In this document: piece after piece, positions 24,321-33,474 of the stretch
Layout of the letters: the number at the start of each line of letters is the position of its first letter
Numbering within the stretch: the stretch's first letter is position 1
NCBI GenBank assembly: GCA_020026355.1
Contig: JAHHQP010000013.1
Location: 1 to 48,402 of the forward strand
Direction: 5' to 3'
DNA from: Bacteroidales bacterium
GTDB taxonomy: Bacteria; Bacteroidota; Bacteroidia; Bacteroidales; UBA932
DNA length: 48,402 bases
The notes under the pieces: generated by a model
The model's database searches: none
Told to the model about the DNA's origin: nothing
Seen by the model: only the letters and a program-made list of their open reading frames with translations
Translations under genes and position numbers: made by a program

Positions 24321-26127
24321 CCAAATCCGCATTTTTTCTCTTGCGGTCGAGTTCGTGAAGCAATATCTTCCTGATCCTCAAAGACTTCGGAGTCACCTCC
24401 ACGAGCTCGTCCTCCTGGATATACTCCAGCATCTCTTCCAACGAGAAGACGACCGGAGGAGGCAGCATGACTTTATCGTCACTTCCGGAAGCACGCATGT
24501 TCGTCAGCTTCTTCGTCTTGCAGATATTGATGGTCAGGTCACGCTCTCTGGTATGTTCTCCGACCACCTGACCTTCATAGATATCCACGCCCGGTTCAAT
24601 GAAGAACTTGCCCCTGTCCTGCAGCTTGTCCATGGAATAAGCTACGGAAACGCCGGTTTCCAGTGAAACGAGAGAACCGTTGGTTCTGCGCTCGATATCG
24701 CCCTTGTATGGCTCATAACCTTTGAAACGGTGCGCGACGACAGCTTCTCCCTGACTGGCAGTCAGAAGGTTGCTTCTCAATCCCATCAGGCCACGTGCCG
24801 GAATATCGAAATCCAGATGCGTACGGTCACCCCTGTTCTCCATATGGATCAGGGCGGCTTTCCTGCGGGTAGAGATTTCGATCGCCTTGCCGACGAATTC
24901 CTCCGGAACTTCGATCGTCAAGTTCTCGATAGGCTCGCAACGTACGCCGTTGATGGTCTTGTCCAGCACTTTAGGCTGACCGACCTGAAGTTCGAATCCC
25001 TCTCTTCTCATGGTCTCGATCAGAACGGAAAGATGAAGGACACCACGTCCGTAGACAATGAAGGAATCCGCATTAGGACCCGGTTTCACCCTCAAAGCGA
25101 GGTTCTTCTCCAGCTCTTTCTCCAGACGTTCCTTCAGATGTCTGGATGTCACGAACTTACCCTCACGTCCGAAGAATGGAGAGTTATTGATCATGAAGAG
25201 CATGCTCATCGTCGGCTCATCGACGGAAATAGGTGGAAGAGCCTCCGGCTTCTCGAAATCCGCGATGGTATCTCCGATCTCGAAACCTTCGAGGCCGACG
25301 ACAGCGCAGATGTCACCGCACTGCACGGTATCCACCTTGGTCTTTCCGAGACCATCGAAGATCATCAGATCACGGATCTTCTGTTTCTGGATGATGTCGT
25401 ATCTCTTGCAGAGACTGATGTTCATACCGGTCTTGAGCTGACCGCGTGTGATGCGGCCGACCGCGATACGACCCACGTATGGAGAATATTCAAGAGAGGA
25501 GATCAGCATCTGAGGAGTACCCTCAACCTGCTCCGGAGCCGGTACGACCTCGATGATCGTATCGAGAAGAGCGGTGATGTCCTCGGTCGGTTCCTTCCAG
25601 TCGTAAGACATCCAGCCCTGTTTAGCGCTACCGTAGACTGTACGGAAATCCAGCTGATCTTCTGTAGCGTTCAAGGAGAACATGAGGTCGAAGACTTCCT
25701 CCTGCACCTCTTCCGGACGGCAGTTCAGCTTGTCGACCTTGTTGATCACGACGATAGGCTTCTTGCCCATCTCGATCGCCTTCTGAAGGACGAAGCGGGT
25801 CTGCGGCATGCAGCCTTCAAAAGCATCCACCAGCAGAATGACACCATCCGCCATATTGAGGACTCGTTCCACTTCACCACCGAAATCACTATGGCCCGGA
25901 GTATCGATCACATTGATTTTCACTCCCTTATATACAAATGATACGTTCTTTGCGAGAATGGTGATACCTCTTTCTCTCTCAAGGTCGTTGTTATCCAAGA
26001 TAAGTTCGCCTTGCTTTTCCTGTTTTTCCTGTTCGCGCGTCTGACGGGCCTGGTAGATCATTCTATCTACAAGTGTAGTTTTTCCATGGTCTACGTGAGC
26101 AATGATCGCGATGTTTCTTATATCCAT
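24316..26127 (-). CDS. typA: Translational GTPase TypA/BipA
   Basis: Ribosome-associated GTPase acting in large-subunit assembly and stress adaptation. It has 603 residues. G motifs: AHVDHGKTTL (about 11-20), ERERGITI, DTPGHSDFGGE and NKVDK, followed by EF-G-like domains and the BipA-specific C-terminal domain. It starts MDIRNIAIIAHVDHG, as typical. It is alone on the minus strand, with a -7 box 35 bases upstream and the next unit's promoter at its stop codon. Confidence 0.96.
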   Translation of the reverse strand: MDIRNIAIIAHVDHGKTTLVDRMIYQARQTREQEKQEKQGELILDNNDLERERGITILAKNVSFVYKGVKINVIDTPGHSDFGGEVERVLNMADGVILLVDAFEGCMPQTRFVLQKAIEMGKKPIVVINKVDKLNCRPEEVQEEVFDLMFSLNATEDQLDFRTVYGSAKQGWMSYDWKEPTEDITALLDTIIEVVPAPEQVEGTPQMLISSLEYSPYVGRIAVGRITRGQLKTGMNISLCKRYDIIQKQKIRDLMIFDGLGKTKVDTVQCGDICAVVGLEGFEIGDTIADFEKPEALPPISVDEPTMSMLFMINNSPFFGREGKFVTSRHLKERLEKELEKNLALRVKPGPNADSFIVYGRGVLHLSVLIETMRREGFELQVGQPKVLDKTINGVRCEPIENLTIEVPEEFVGKAIEISTRRKAALIHMENRGDRTHLDFDIPARGLMGLRSNLLTASQGEAVVAHRFKGYEPYKGDIERRTNGSLVSLETGVSVAYSMDKLQDRGKFFIEPGVDIYEGQVVGEHTRERDLTINICKTKKLTNMRASGSDDKVMLPPPVVFSLEEMLEYIQEDELVEVTPKSLRIRKILLHELDRKRKNADLD

Positions 26128-26161
26128 AAATCCAAAAATTTAAATCCTCCGTAAAGGTCTG

Positions 26162-26169
26162 CAAAATTA
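26162..26169 (-). promoter_or_regulatory. -7 box of typA
   Basis: TAATTTTG on the minus strand matches TAnnTTTG. No clear -33 TTTG is at the right distance. Confidence 0.6.
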
Positions 26170-26233
26170 GACAATTATCTCATTAAAATGAATTTTTTGA
26201 GTGATTTTTATGAAAAACAGGCCTATGGATCTC

Positions 26234-26788
26234 CTAACGGGCCAGTTCCTGGACAATGAGCTTCTTCTTCATTTCTTTTCCGAGGACATACTCGCCATAG
26301 GCCAGAGAATCAAAAAGATACACGCCTTCATTCTTGAAGATGGTGCTTTCCTGCTGACGATGGATTTCCCGAATCTTGTCAATGGTTTCCTTCGGAACGA
26401 CCAGGTGGCACGGAATCACGACCAGCACCGGATTCAGACTGATGGCATGAGCCACGGCACGCACTCCTGCCCGATTGTCACACAAGCCGGCGAAATCGGA
26501 ATAACTGATCAGGTGCGGCCGCTCTTCCCCATGCGTCAGCTCGAAAAGCTTCTGCCAGACTTTCTTCTGGAAAGGCGTACCGAACAGCAGGAAATCTTCC
26601 CAGACAGCCGTCTTCCGGATTTCCCAGACTTCCTCGAAACTGACCCGGTCACAGGAAATGTGTTCATAAGCGACTCCGGTCTTCTTCGCCAAGGCAGCGG
26701 CGACCGCAGCGAATTGGGCATAATCTGCCGAGATGGCGGCGATCTTTCCGTCAATACGGACAATGACCCATTGGAACTTCGTTTTCAT
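26234..26788 (-). CDS. MGMT-like methylated-DNA-protein cysteine methyltransferase with variant active site
   Basis: 184 residues with the Ogt/MGMT C-terminal domain: TPFQKKVWQKLFEL, the helix-turn-helix-like RAGVRAVAHAISLNP and the active-site VIPCHLVVPKE (C127). Family members usually read PCHRV; here Arg is replaced by Leu, while the methyl-accepting Cys is kept. The N-terminal ~65 residues are a divergent helper domain. It probably removes alkyl groups from O6-alkylguanine, though the substitution leaves activity uncertain. It has its own -7 box upstream. Confidence 0.82.
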   Translation of the reverse strand: MKTKFQWVIVRIDGKIAAISADYAQFAAVAAALAKKTGVAYEHISCDRVSFEEVWEIRKTAVWEDFLLFGTPFQKKVWQKLFELTHGEERPHLISYSDFAGLCDNRAGVRAVAHAISLNPVLVVIPCHLVVPKETIDKIREIHRQQESTIFKNEGVYLFDSLAYGEYVLGKEMKKKLIVQELAR

Positions 26789-26813
26789 CAGTATCCTGAA
26801 TTAGCAACATTGA

Positions 26814-26821
26814 CAAATATA
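26814..26821 (-). promoter_or_regulatory. -7 box of the MGMT-like gene
   Basis: TATATTTG on the minus strand, exact -7 consensus, 25 bases before the start codon. No recognisable -33. Confidence 0.5.
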
Positions 26822-26858
26822 ATGAATCAATTCTACATCTCTCCGGACAGGGCCGGAT

Positions 26859-27800
26859 TCAGACCAAGAATTCCCTGATGTTCCCCGCGATGCCGGCAAT
26901 CAGACGTTCCCGGGCCTCAGCACTCGCCCAACCGATGTGCGGCGTCAGAACGATCCGCTCAGGATGCTCCATGCCCAGCAAAGGATTGTTTTCCGGAAGC
27001 GGTTCCGTCACGAAAACATCCAGACCGGCACCCCCCAGTTCGCCGGCATCCACGGCAGCGGCCAGCGCAGCCTCATCGACGATGCCACCTCTACCGAGAT
27101 TCAGGAGGATCGCTCCTTTCTTCATGAGCCGGAGCCGTTCAACTCCCAGCAGTCCTCTCGTCCGGTCGTTGAGCGGAGCATGGATGGAAACAATATCCGC
27201 CATCTCCAGCAGTTCCTCGATCGGAAGCGAAGGATATTCCGTGCAGTGGCCGGTGCCGGAAGTGGAATAATAGACCACGTTCATTCCCAAAGCGGCGGCG
27301 ACTCCAGCAACCTTCCGACCGATATTTCCCATGCCGATGATGCCCATGGTCTTTCCGGAGAGTTCCGTCCAAGGCAAGGTCACGTCCGTGAAAAGTCCGG
27401 ACCGGGAATAACGCTTCGATTTCACGGCCTCATCGAAATAAGGCAGTTTTCCGACCAGCGAGAGCAGCATCATGAAAGTCACCTGCACCACCGAATCCGT
27501 CGAGTAGGCCGCCACATTCCGGACCGGAATTCCCTTCGCGGCCGCATATTCCAGGTCAATGTTATTGACTCCTGTAGCCGCCTCGCAGATGAGGCGCAGC
27601 TTCGGAGCCGCATCGATCAAGGCCTCATTGACCTGAATCTTGTTCACGATGAGCACTTCACAGTCACGGACACGCTCCAGAGCTTCCTCCGGTGTCGAAG
27701 TTGCATAAGTGGTCAGATGTCCGCAAGCCTCGATCGGGGTCAGGCTGCTGTCTCCGACCGTCGCGGCATCCAGAAATACGATTTTCATTTGATCAGACAT
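26859..27800 (-). CDS. D-2-hydroxyacid dehydrogenase
   Basis: NAD-dependent reductase of 2-ketoacids, 313 residues. The Rossmann motif GIIGMGNIGRKVAG is near residue 153. Catalytic residues are Arg in LNLGRGGIVDE, Glu in VFVTEPLPENN and His in TPHIGWAS, all in place. It belongs to the glycerate/lactate/phosphoglycerate-type superfamily; the exact substrate cannot be inferred. A second ATG is five codons in. It follows the thioredoxin-domain gene by 12 bases. Confidence 0.9.
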   Translation of the reverse strand: MSDQMKIVFLDAATVGDSSLTPIEACGHLTTYATSTPEEALERVRDCEVLIVNKIQVNEALIDAAPKLRLICEAATGVNNIDLEYAAAKGIPVRNVAAYSTDSVVQVTFMMLLSLVGKLPYFDEAVKSKRYSRSGLFTDVTLPWTELSGKTMGIIGMGNIGRKVAGVAAALGMNVVYYSTSGTGHCTEYPSLPIEELLEMADIVSIHAPLNDRTRGLLGVERLRLMKKGAILLNLGRGGIVDEAALAAAVDAGELGGAGLDVFVTEPLPENNPLLGMEHPERIVLTPHIGWASAEARERLIAGIAGNIREFLV

Positions 27801-27812
27801 GATATCCTGTTT

Positions 27813-29324
27813 TTATTCTGTCAGAGACAGATAACGTCCGGTCACCCGACCGTGGCGGTCTGTCTCCATGATGAACGGCATGGCTGTCAGGTCGAAGGTA
27901 GAAAGCAGGCGGTCCACCAGTTCAATATCCGTCGAGAACAGCTCATCCATATTGATTTCCAAAATCCGTACTCCCCGACCTTCCTTGCTTTCCAGCAGGC
28001 GGACAGCGGCGGCCTTCTCGGCCTTGCAGTACGCGCAACCTTCCGTCCAGAAAAGGAGAAGGTTCCGTCTGCCGCCCAAAGCATCCAGTCGGAAGGTTCC
28101 TTCACGGCTCCGGATTCCCTTGCACCCTTTCTTCAGAAGCGTACCGGGCAACTTGAGCGCCGGCACCTTCGAACCGACCGGAGCGAGGCTCAGCAATTCC
28201 GACATCATCTGGGCCGTACCGACGACCTTCAGACTGTCATCCGCGGTCTTCCAGACGTCCGGACGAGACAGAATCTGCCGGTCGATGACATATTCCAATC
28301 CCTCTTTCCAGGCTTTTCCCTTCTTCGGGATCAGATAATAGAGCAGATCACCCGTCAGCTGGCGGAACAGCAAGGTATCCGCAGCCTCCACGGTCGAACG
28401 GGCAATGTGGTCCGCAACGAAGCGCACATCTTCCCCACGGATTTCCGCCCCATAAGGTTCAAAAGTCTGATCGAAAACTTTAACGGACTCTTCCGAACCG
28501 TACTGGAGCTTCTTCCCGTCGAGGCGCTCCTGCAGCATCGCGATCAGCGTCGCGACATCCAGACCACGGCCGACGATGTGTCCACGGGGATCCACCAGGA
28601 AGATCCGCGGAGTCTGGAGCACTCCATATTTGCGCTGGTAATCCGAACGGACCTCCGCATCCCACAGATGGAAGATCCGCATCCGTCCACCGGATTCAGG
28701 GAAATCCCGGCGATATTTTTCCCAAGCGGCCTCGTCCACCCCGACATAGACGGGATAGAAGTCCACCGGAAAATCCTCTTTGATCAGATAAGGCAGCTGA
28801 GCCGTCTCCAGTTTGCATTTCGGGCAATCCACCTCGTAGAAATACAGAATCGTGAAGCGGCCGGACGGCTTTACAGTGGAAAAGACATCCAAGGAATCCC
28901 CATCCGGCGTACAGAGCCGCAGTTCCGGCGCTGGACAGCCCAGCAATGAGCTGCGGTTGAATTCCGCGAAGATCCGCGCCCCGAAAGCCAGACTCTCAGG
29001 CACCTCAACCTCCCCGGTCCTGAACCAGCGGTCATACAGGTGAATGGCGACTTCCTCCACCCCCATCAGAGGCGACTGAAGCCAATGGTCATAGAGCTTT
29101 AGGGCAACTTTCTGCCTCACCTTCGGGTCCGAGCAAGTGCTGATGAGGAAATCCGACTCGCTCTTCTTCACCTCCAGGCTCTCGTATTCCAGCACCTGGA
29201 GATAAGCGTTCAGCATCCGGTCCAGGGAATCGGCAGGCTGTGCCGTCAGTTTTCCGCAAAAAGAAAAGACGGCGACCAAAGACAGGAAAAGGATCCAGCC
29301 GCTATGCTTCCAGGCCCGTATCAA
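27813..29324 (-). CDS. Periplasmic protein with two thioredoxin-like domains (DUF5106/TlpA type)
   Basis: 503 residues. A signal peptide (WILFLSLVAVFSFCG) is followed by a helical N-terminal domain (about 30-125). A first thioredoxin fold has CPKC at 167-170 (FYEVDCPKCKLET) and cis-Pro-like TPRIFLVD. A helical linker precedes a second thioredoxin-like domain with CAYC at 430-433 (WTEGCAYCKAE) and a MPFI cis-Pro. It is probably a periplasmic disulfide or redox protein of Bacteroidota type. The only usable start before the signal peptide is TTG 29324, which overlaps the coaD stop (TTGA). Confidence 0.78.
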   Translation of the reverse strand: MIRAWKHSGWILFLSLVAVFSFCGKLTAQPADSLDRMLNAYLQVLEYESLEVKKSESDFLISTCSDPKVRQKVALKLYDHWLQSPLMGVEEVAIHLYDRWFRTGEVEVPESLAFGARIFAEFNRSSLLGCPAPELRLCTPDGDSLDVFSTVKPSGRFTILYFYEVDCPKCKLETAQLPYLIKEDFPVDFYPVYVGVDEAAWEKYRRDFPESGGRMRIFHLWDAEVRSDYQRKYGVLQTPRIFLVDPRGHIVGRGLDVATLIAMLQERLDGKKLQYGSEESVKVFDQTFEPYGAEIRGEDVRFVADHIARSTVEAADTLLFRQLTGDLLYYLIPKKGKAWKEGLEYVIDRQILSRPDVWKTADDSLKVVGTAQMMSELLSLAPVGSKVPALKLPGTLLKKGCKGIRSREGTFRLDALGGRRNLLLFWTEGCAYCKAEKAAAVRLLESKEGRGVRILEINMDELFSTDIELVDRLLSTFDLTAMPFIMETDRHGRVTGRYLSLTE

Positions 29325-29779
29325 AGCTCGACACCCTCCGGAATGAAAAGTGAAATGTCCCCTCCATGCTTGAGGATATCCCTCACGGCAGTGGAAGAAA
29401 TATGCGCGAATTCCTGAGCCGTCGGAATGATGATCGTCTCGATCTCCGGGGCCAATCTCCGGTTCGCATCAGCGATGGAACGTTCAGTTTCGAAATCGAT
29501 CATGTTCCGGACACCGCGCACGATGTGACGGATGCCAAGTTCACGACAGATGTCGATGGTCAGATTGTCATACTGAACGACAGATACTCCCTTCATCCCG
29601 ACCGTTGCCTGACGGATGATCTCTACCCGTTTCTCGTTCGGGAAAAAACCCCTCTTGTCGATGTTCACACCTACTGCGACAACGACTTCATCAAACATGG
29701 TCAGAGCTCTTTTCAAAATATTCAGATGCCCTGCAGTAAACGGATCGAAAGATCCGGGAAACAAAGCTTTTCGTTTCAT
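29321..29779 (-). CDS. coaD: Phosphopantetheine adenylyltransferase
   Basis: Penultimate step of coenzyme A synthesis. It has 152 residues from ATG 29779 (MKRKALFPGSFDPFTAGH). The nucleotidyltransferase HxGH-type motif is in TAGHLNI, and ISSTAVR is the second signature. An ATG at 29806 would add nine residues and overlap ung; the family start and the 10-base gap after ung support 29779. Its stop is coupled to the next gene's TTG start. Confidence 0.95.
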   Translation of the reverse strand: MKRKALFPGSFDPFTAGHLNILKRALTMFDEVVVAVGVNIDKRGFFPNEKRVEIIRQATVGMKGVSVVQYDNLTIDICRELGIRHIVRGVRNMIDFETERSIADANRRLAPEIETIIIPTAQEFAHISSTAVRDILKHGGDISLFIPEGVEL

Positions 29780-29789
29780 GGTCAATATA

Positions 29790-30458
29790 TTACAGTTTCC
29801 ATTCAATCGGGCTCTTGCCCTGGCTGATCAGGATTTCGTTGGTTCTGGAGAAATGCCGACAGCCGAAAAAAGCCCCTCGGGCCAATGGGGACGGATGAGC
29901 GGCTTCCAGGACATAGTGCCGGGAAGTATCGATAAGTTCTCGCTTGCCGCGCGCGAAATTTCCCCAAAGCAGGAAAACCACGCCGTCACATCTGTCCGAA
30001 ATGCAGCGGATCACAGCATCTGTAAAGGTCTGCCACCCGATACGGCTGTGGGAAGCCGCCTCACCGGCACGCACGGTCAGGATAGCATTCAGCAGAAGCA
30101 CTCCTTGTTCCGCCCACGAAGTCAGGTCTGGATAACCGCTCATATGCAGTCCAAGATCCGTTTCAATCTCCTTGAAAATGTTTTTCAGGGAGGGCGGAGG
30201 CGGCACATCCGCCGGCACGGAAAAGGAAAGTCCCATGGCCTGACGAGGTCCATGGTAAGGATCCTGTCCTAATATGACGACTTTCACCTTTTCGAGCGGT
30301 GTCAGTTCAAAAGCCCTGAATATCTGCGATCCAGGCGGATAGATCTTCCGGCCTTCCGCCTTTTCCTGATGAAGGAAACGCACCAGCGAGGTGAAGTATT
30401 CCTTTTCAAATTCACCTGCCAGTGCGTCTTTCCAACTTTGTTCTATCTTTACTTCCAT
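29790..30458 (-). CDS. ung: Uracil-DNA glycosylase (family 1)
   Basis: Removes uracil from DNA. It has 222 residues. The water-activating motif is VVILGQDPYHGPRQAMG (GQDPYH), and the minor-groove loop is AAHPSPLARG. The length is normal. It lies between lon (19 bases upstream) and coaD (10 bases downstream) in the same orientation. Confidence 0.96.
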   Translation of the reverse strand: MEVKIEQSWKDALAGEFEKEYFTSLVRFLHQEKAEGRKIYPPGSQIFRAFELTPLEKVKVVILGQDPYHGPRQAMGLSFSVPADVPPPPSLKNIFKEIETDLGLHMSGYPDLTSWAEQGVLLLNAILTVRAGEAASHSRIGWQTFTDAVIRCISDRCDGVVFLLWGNFARGKRELIDTSRHYVLEAAHPSPLARGAFFGCRHFSRTNEILISQGKSPIEWKL

Positions 30459-30477
30459 GGTCCGTTGTCCGGAAATC

Positions 30478-32880
30478 CTATGAAAATATGAAGTCGATCA
30501 CATCCTGAATTTCCTTGACATAGACAAATGTAAGACCTTTTACATAAATTTCCTTGATATCTTCCACATCTTTGCGGTTTTCTTCAGAAATCACGATGGT
30601 CGTGATGCCGGAACGCTTGGCGGCAAGGATCTTTTCCTTGATTCCACCGACCGGAAGCACCTTGCCCCTGAGGGTCATCTCCCCAGTCATGGCGACACGG
30701 CTTCTGATCTTCTGCTTGCGGAAAGCGGAGACCATTGAACTGACCATGGTGATACCGGCTGATGGTCCGTCTTTCGGAACGGCTCCTTCCGGTACATGGA
30801 CATGAATGTCTTTCGCAGAAAACTCTTCATAAGTCATGCCGGTCAATTCCGGATGAGCCTTGATGTACTGGTAGGCGATCGTTGCGCTTTCCTTCATTAC
30901 ATCTCCGAGGTTACCGGTCATGGTCAGGATGCCTTTGCCTTTGCTGACCGAACTCTCGATGAAGAGGATCTCTCCTCCCATGGAAGTCCAGGCCAGACCC
31001 GTCACGACACCCGGAGCCTCATTGCCCTTCTGCATGTCATGGAAATTCGTCGGAAGACCGAGATAGTCGCGCAGGTCCTCTTTCCTGATGGATTTCGGAC
31101 ATTCTTCTTCCAAAGCGATCTTCTTCGCCGTCACACGGGCCAGCTTCGCGAGCTGCTTCTCCAGACCACGGACGCCGGACTCATGCGTATATTCATCGAT
31201 GATCTTCTCGATCGCTGATTTCTCTACCTTCAGCTGCCCCTTTTCAAGGCCATGCTCTTCAATCTGCCTGGGCAGGAGATAATTTCTGGCGATGGACACC
31301 TTCTCCTCCGCCAGATAGCCGCTCACCGGAATCATTTCCATACGATCCTTCAGAGCCGGCTGGATCGTCGAGATATCATTGGCCGTGGTCAGGAAGAGAA
31401 CATTGGAGAGGTCATAGTCGATATCCAGATAATTGTCATGGAAGGTCGTGTTCTGCTCCGGATCCAGGGCTTCCAGCAAAGCGGAAGAAGGGTCTCCCTT
31501 GAAATCGCTGCTGATCTTGTCGATCTCATCCAGCACGATGACAGGATTCGACGTTCCCGCACGGTTGATCGCGTTCAGGATACGCCCAGGAAGCGCACCG
31601 ACATAGGTCTTGCGATGACCGCGGATCTCCGATTCATCATGGACACCACCCAAGGCGATACGCACATATTTACGTCCCAGAGCCGTAGCGATGGACTTTC
31701 CGAGACTGGTCTTACCGACTCCCGGAGGGCCGTAGAGACAGAGAATCGGTGATTTCATGTCCCCCTTAAGTTTGAGGACAGCAAGATATTCGATGATCCT
31801 TTCCTTCACGGTATCCAATCCATAATGGTTCTTATCCAGCACCTTCATCGCGTGCTTGAGATCGAGATTGTCGTTGGAAATCTCCCCCCAAGGAAGTTCC
31901 AGCATGAAATTGATGTAATTGTACTGGATGCTGTAGTCCGGTGAGCTAGGATTGTAACGTTCCAGCTTGGCCATCTCCTTGTCGAAGATTTCCTGGACCT
32001 TTCCGTTCCAAAGCTTCTCCTGAGCACGTTCACGTAACCTGTCGAACTCCTCGGCATCGTCCATTCCCAACTCTTCCTGAATGGTCTTCAGCTGGTTGTT
32101 CAGATAATATTCACGTTGCTGCTGATCGATTTCGGTCTTGACCTTCTGGTTGATATCCTGCTTGATCTTCAGCAGTTCTATCTGGGTATCCAGAAGCTGG
32201 AGCAGTTCCATTGCCCGTTTCTTCAGATCGCCCCACTGCAGCAGCTTGACCTTGTCCATGAAATTCTCCACTTCAACGGTCGTCGCGATGAAGTTCACCA
32301 GAAACTCGAAAGAGTCAATGGATTTCATGGCAGCCGCAGCCTCTTTCGGGACAAAAGAAGAAAGACGGATCACCGTACTGGCCTTTTCCTTCAACGATTC
32401 TCCCATCATCCGGACATCCTTGTCCGAAGAATCCGGCACGATATCACGCAGATAATTCACGCGGCCGACCATGTAAGGCGTGTATTCGAAGATGTTCTCC
32501 ACCTCGAATCTCATATAGCCCTGGATGATGGCCGTAACCGTACCATCCGGCATTTCGACGGTCTTGATGACCTTGCCGACCGTACCATATTTATAGAGGT
32601 CCTCCTTCGTAGGATCTTCAATAGAAAGATCATTCTGAGGGACAGCTCCGATGAACGCATCCGTTCTCTCGGCATCCCTGATAAGTTTCATGGACTTCTC
32701 CCTTCCTATCGTGATCGGGAACACTGCACCCGGAAAAAGGACTGCATTCCTGAGTGCCAGGATCGGCAGGCTGTCCGGAAGCTGAGACTCATCCAGCTTC
32801 ACGCCTCCTTCACCCTGAAGCACAGGGATCACACTCACTTCCGCCCCTGCGGGAGAAAAAAATTCATTTAAATCCTTCAT
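30478..32880 (-). CDS. lon: ATP-dependent Lon protease
   Basis: Cytosolic AAA+ serine protease for misfolded and regulatory proteins; 800 residues. An N-terminal substrate-binding (LAN) domain starts at ~35 (LPILALRNAVLFPGAV). The AAA+ module has Walker A GPPGVGKTSLGKS and Walker B VIVLDEIDK. The C-terminal peptidase has the catalytic Ser in KDGPSAGITM and the Lys in VGGIKEKILAAKR. It has a consensus promoter and leads the lon-ung-coaD-thioredoxin-dehydrogenase run. Confidence 0.97.
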   Translation of the reverse strand: MKDLNEFFSPAGAEVSVIPVLQGEGGVKLDESQLPDSLPILALRNAVLFPGAVFPITIGREKSMKLIRDAERTDAFIGAVPQNDLSIEDPTKEDLYKYGTVGKVIKTVEMPDGTVTAIIQGYMRFEVENIFEYTPYMVGRVNYLRDIVPDSSDKDVRMMGESLKEKASTVIRLSSFVPKEAAAAMKSIDSFEFLVNFIATTVEVENFMDKVKLLQWGDLKKRAMELLQLLDTQIELLKIKQDINQKVKTEIDQQQREYYLNNQLKTIQEELGMDDAEEFDRLRERAQEKLWNGKVQEIFDKEMAKLERYNPSSPDYSIQYNYINFMLELPWGEISNDNLDLKHAMKVLDKNHYGLDTVKERIIEYLAVLKLKGDMKSPILCLYGPPGVGKTSLGKSIATALGRKYVRIALGGVHDESEIRGHRKTYVGALPGRILNAINRAGTSNPVIVLDEIDKISSDFKGDPSSALLEALDPEQNTTFHDNYLDIDYDLSNVLFLTTANDISTIQPALKDRMEMIPVSGYLAEEKVSIARNYLLPRQIEEHGLEKGQLKVEKSAIEKIIDEYTHESGVRGLEKQLAKLARVTAKKIALEEECPKSIRKEDLRDYLGLPTNFHDMQKGNEAPGVVTGLAWTSMGGEILFIESSVSKGKGILTMTGNLGDVMKESATIAYQYIKAHPELTGMTYEEFSAKDIHVHVPEGAVPKDGPSAGITMVSSMVSAFRKQKIRSRVAMTGEMTLRGKVLPVGGIKEKILAAKRSGITTIVISEENRKDVEDIKEIYVKGLTFVYVKEIQDVIDFIFS

Positions 32881-32911
32881 ATATTCATTCGTTTTTCTGC
32901 AAAATATTCTG

Positions 32912-32942
32912 CAAATATAGAGAACATCTGACTTACTGCAAA
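32912..32942 (-). promoter_or_regulatory. Promoter of lon
   Basis: On the minus strand TTTG (32942-32939), 19 bases, TATATTTG (32919-32912): exact consensus. Transcription would start near 32906, about 25 bases before the ATG. The 293-base spacer between lon and hup holds only this promoter and the divergent hup promoter. Confidence 0.87.
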
Positions 32943-33094
32943 AGTCAGCCCTGACAAAATGGCAGGAAAGCCCCTGTCAGAGAGTTTTACCGCATACTTG
33001 GTCAATCTCCATGCCATAACCTGAAGAACTGCCAATCTATTGTCAGACAAAAGACTGTAAGCCCTTTGCAAAAATAAAAAAATACAGGCGCGAT

Positions 33095-33125
33095 TTTGAT
33101 ATCTCAAAAAATAACTGTACTTTTG
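33095..33125 (+). promoter_or_regulatory. Promoter of hup
   Basis: TTTG (33095-33098), 19-base spacer, TACTTTTG (33118-33125): exact consensus. It drives HU and probably the small basic protein that follows. Confidence 0.85.
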
Positions 33126-33173
33126 CATGATATATCGACATAAGATTTTTGAAAAAACAGTATTCTACGAATT

Positions 33174-33449
33174 ATGACAAAAGCAGAAGTAGTTAAAGAG
33201 GTCGCTGAAACGACCGGTGTGGACAAGACAACTGTCCAGACCGTTGTGGAGGCATTTATGGAAGAGGTGAAGAATTCACTCGTGAAGGGTAATCCTGTCT
33301 ACCTCCGTGGTTTCGGCAGTTTCATCATCAAGCACAGAGCAGAGAAAGCCGCAAGAAATATTACAAGAAATACGACAATGACAATCCCCGCACATAATAT
33401 CCCGGCGTTCAAACCGGCCAAGGTATTTGTCAACGAGGTAAAAAAATAA
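33174..33449 (+). CDS. hup: HU family DNA-binding protein
   Basis: Histone-like nucleoid protein of 91 residues. MTKAEVVKEVAETTG starts the helical base, VYLRGFGSFIIKHRAEKAARN is the beta-arm entry, and NIPAFKPAKVF ends the fold. The arm tip reads TIPAHNIPAF, with Ala-His before the Asn-Ile-Pro step where many HU proteins have a different pair. It has its own promoter, divergent from lon. Confidence 0.95.
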   Translation: MTKAEVVKEVAETTGVDKTTVQTVVEAFMEEVKNSLVKGNPVYLRGFGSFIIKHRAEKAARNITRNTTMTIPAHNIPAFKPAKVFVNEVKK

Positions 33450-33474
33450 TTCAATCCTTTAAATTTTTAATATT

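Noticed and set aside
24730..25941. 403-codon open frame antisense to typA
   Set aside because: Shadow of a highly conserved GTPase gene; no promoter or domain.
26146..26150. GGAGG upstream of typA as a Shine-Dalgarno
   Set aside because: It is 18 bases from the ATG, too far for normal SD use.
26840..26860. CCGG-flanked small hairpin after the dehydrogenase gene as terminator
   Set aside because: Only five pairs and no T-run on the minus strand.
26937..28949. 670-codon open frame antisense to the dehydrogenase and thioredoxin genes
   Set aside because: It crosses two well-supported minus genes and its composition (Arg/Gln/His-rich) is that of a shadow frame.
32954..33128. Short open frames in the lon-hup spacer
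   Set aside because: They cross both divergent promoters and have no coding character.
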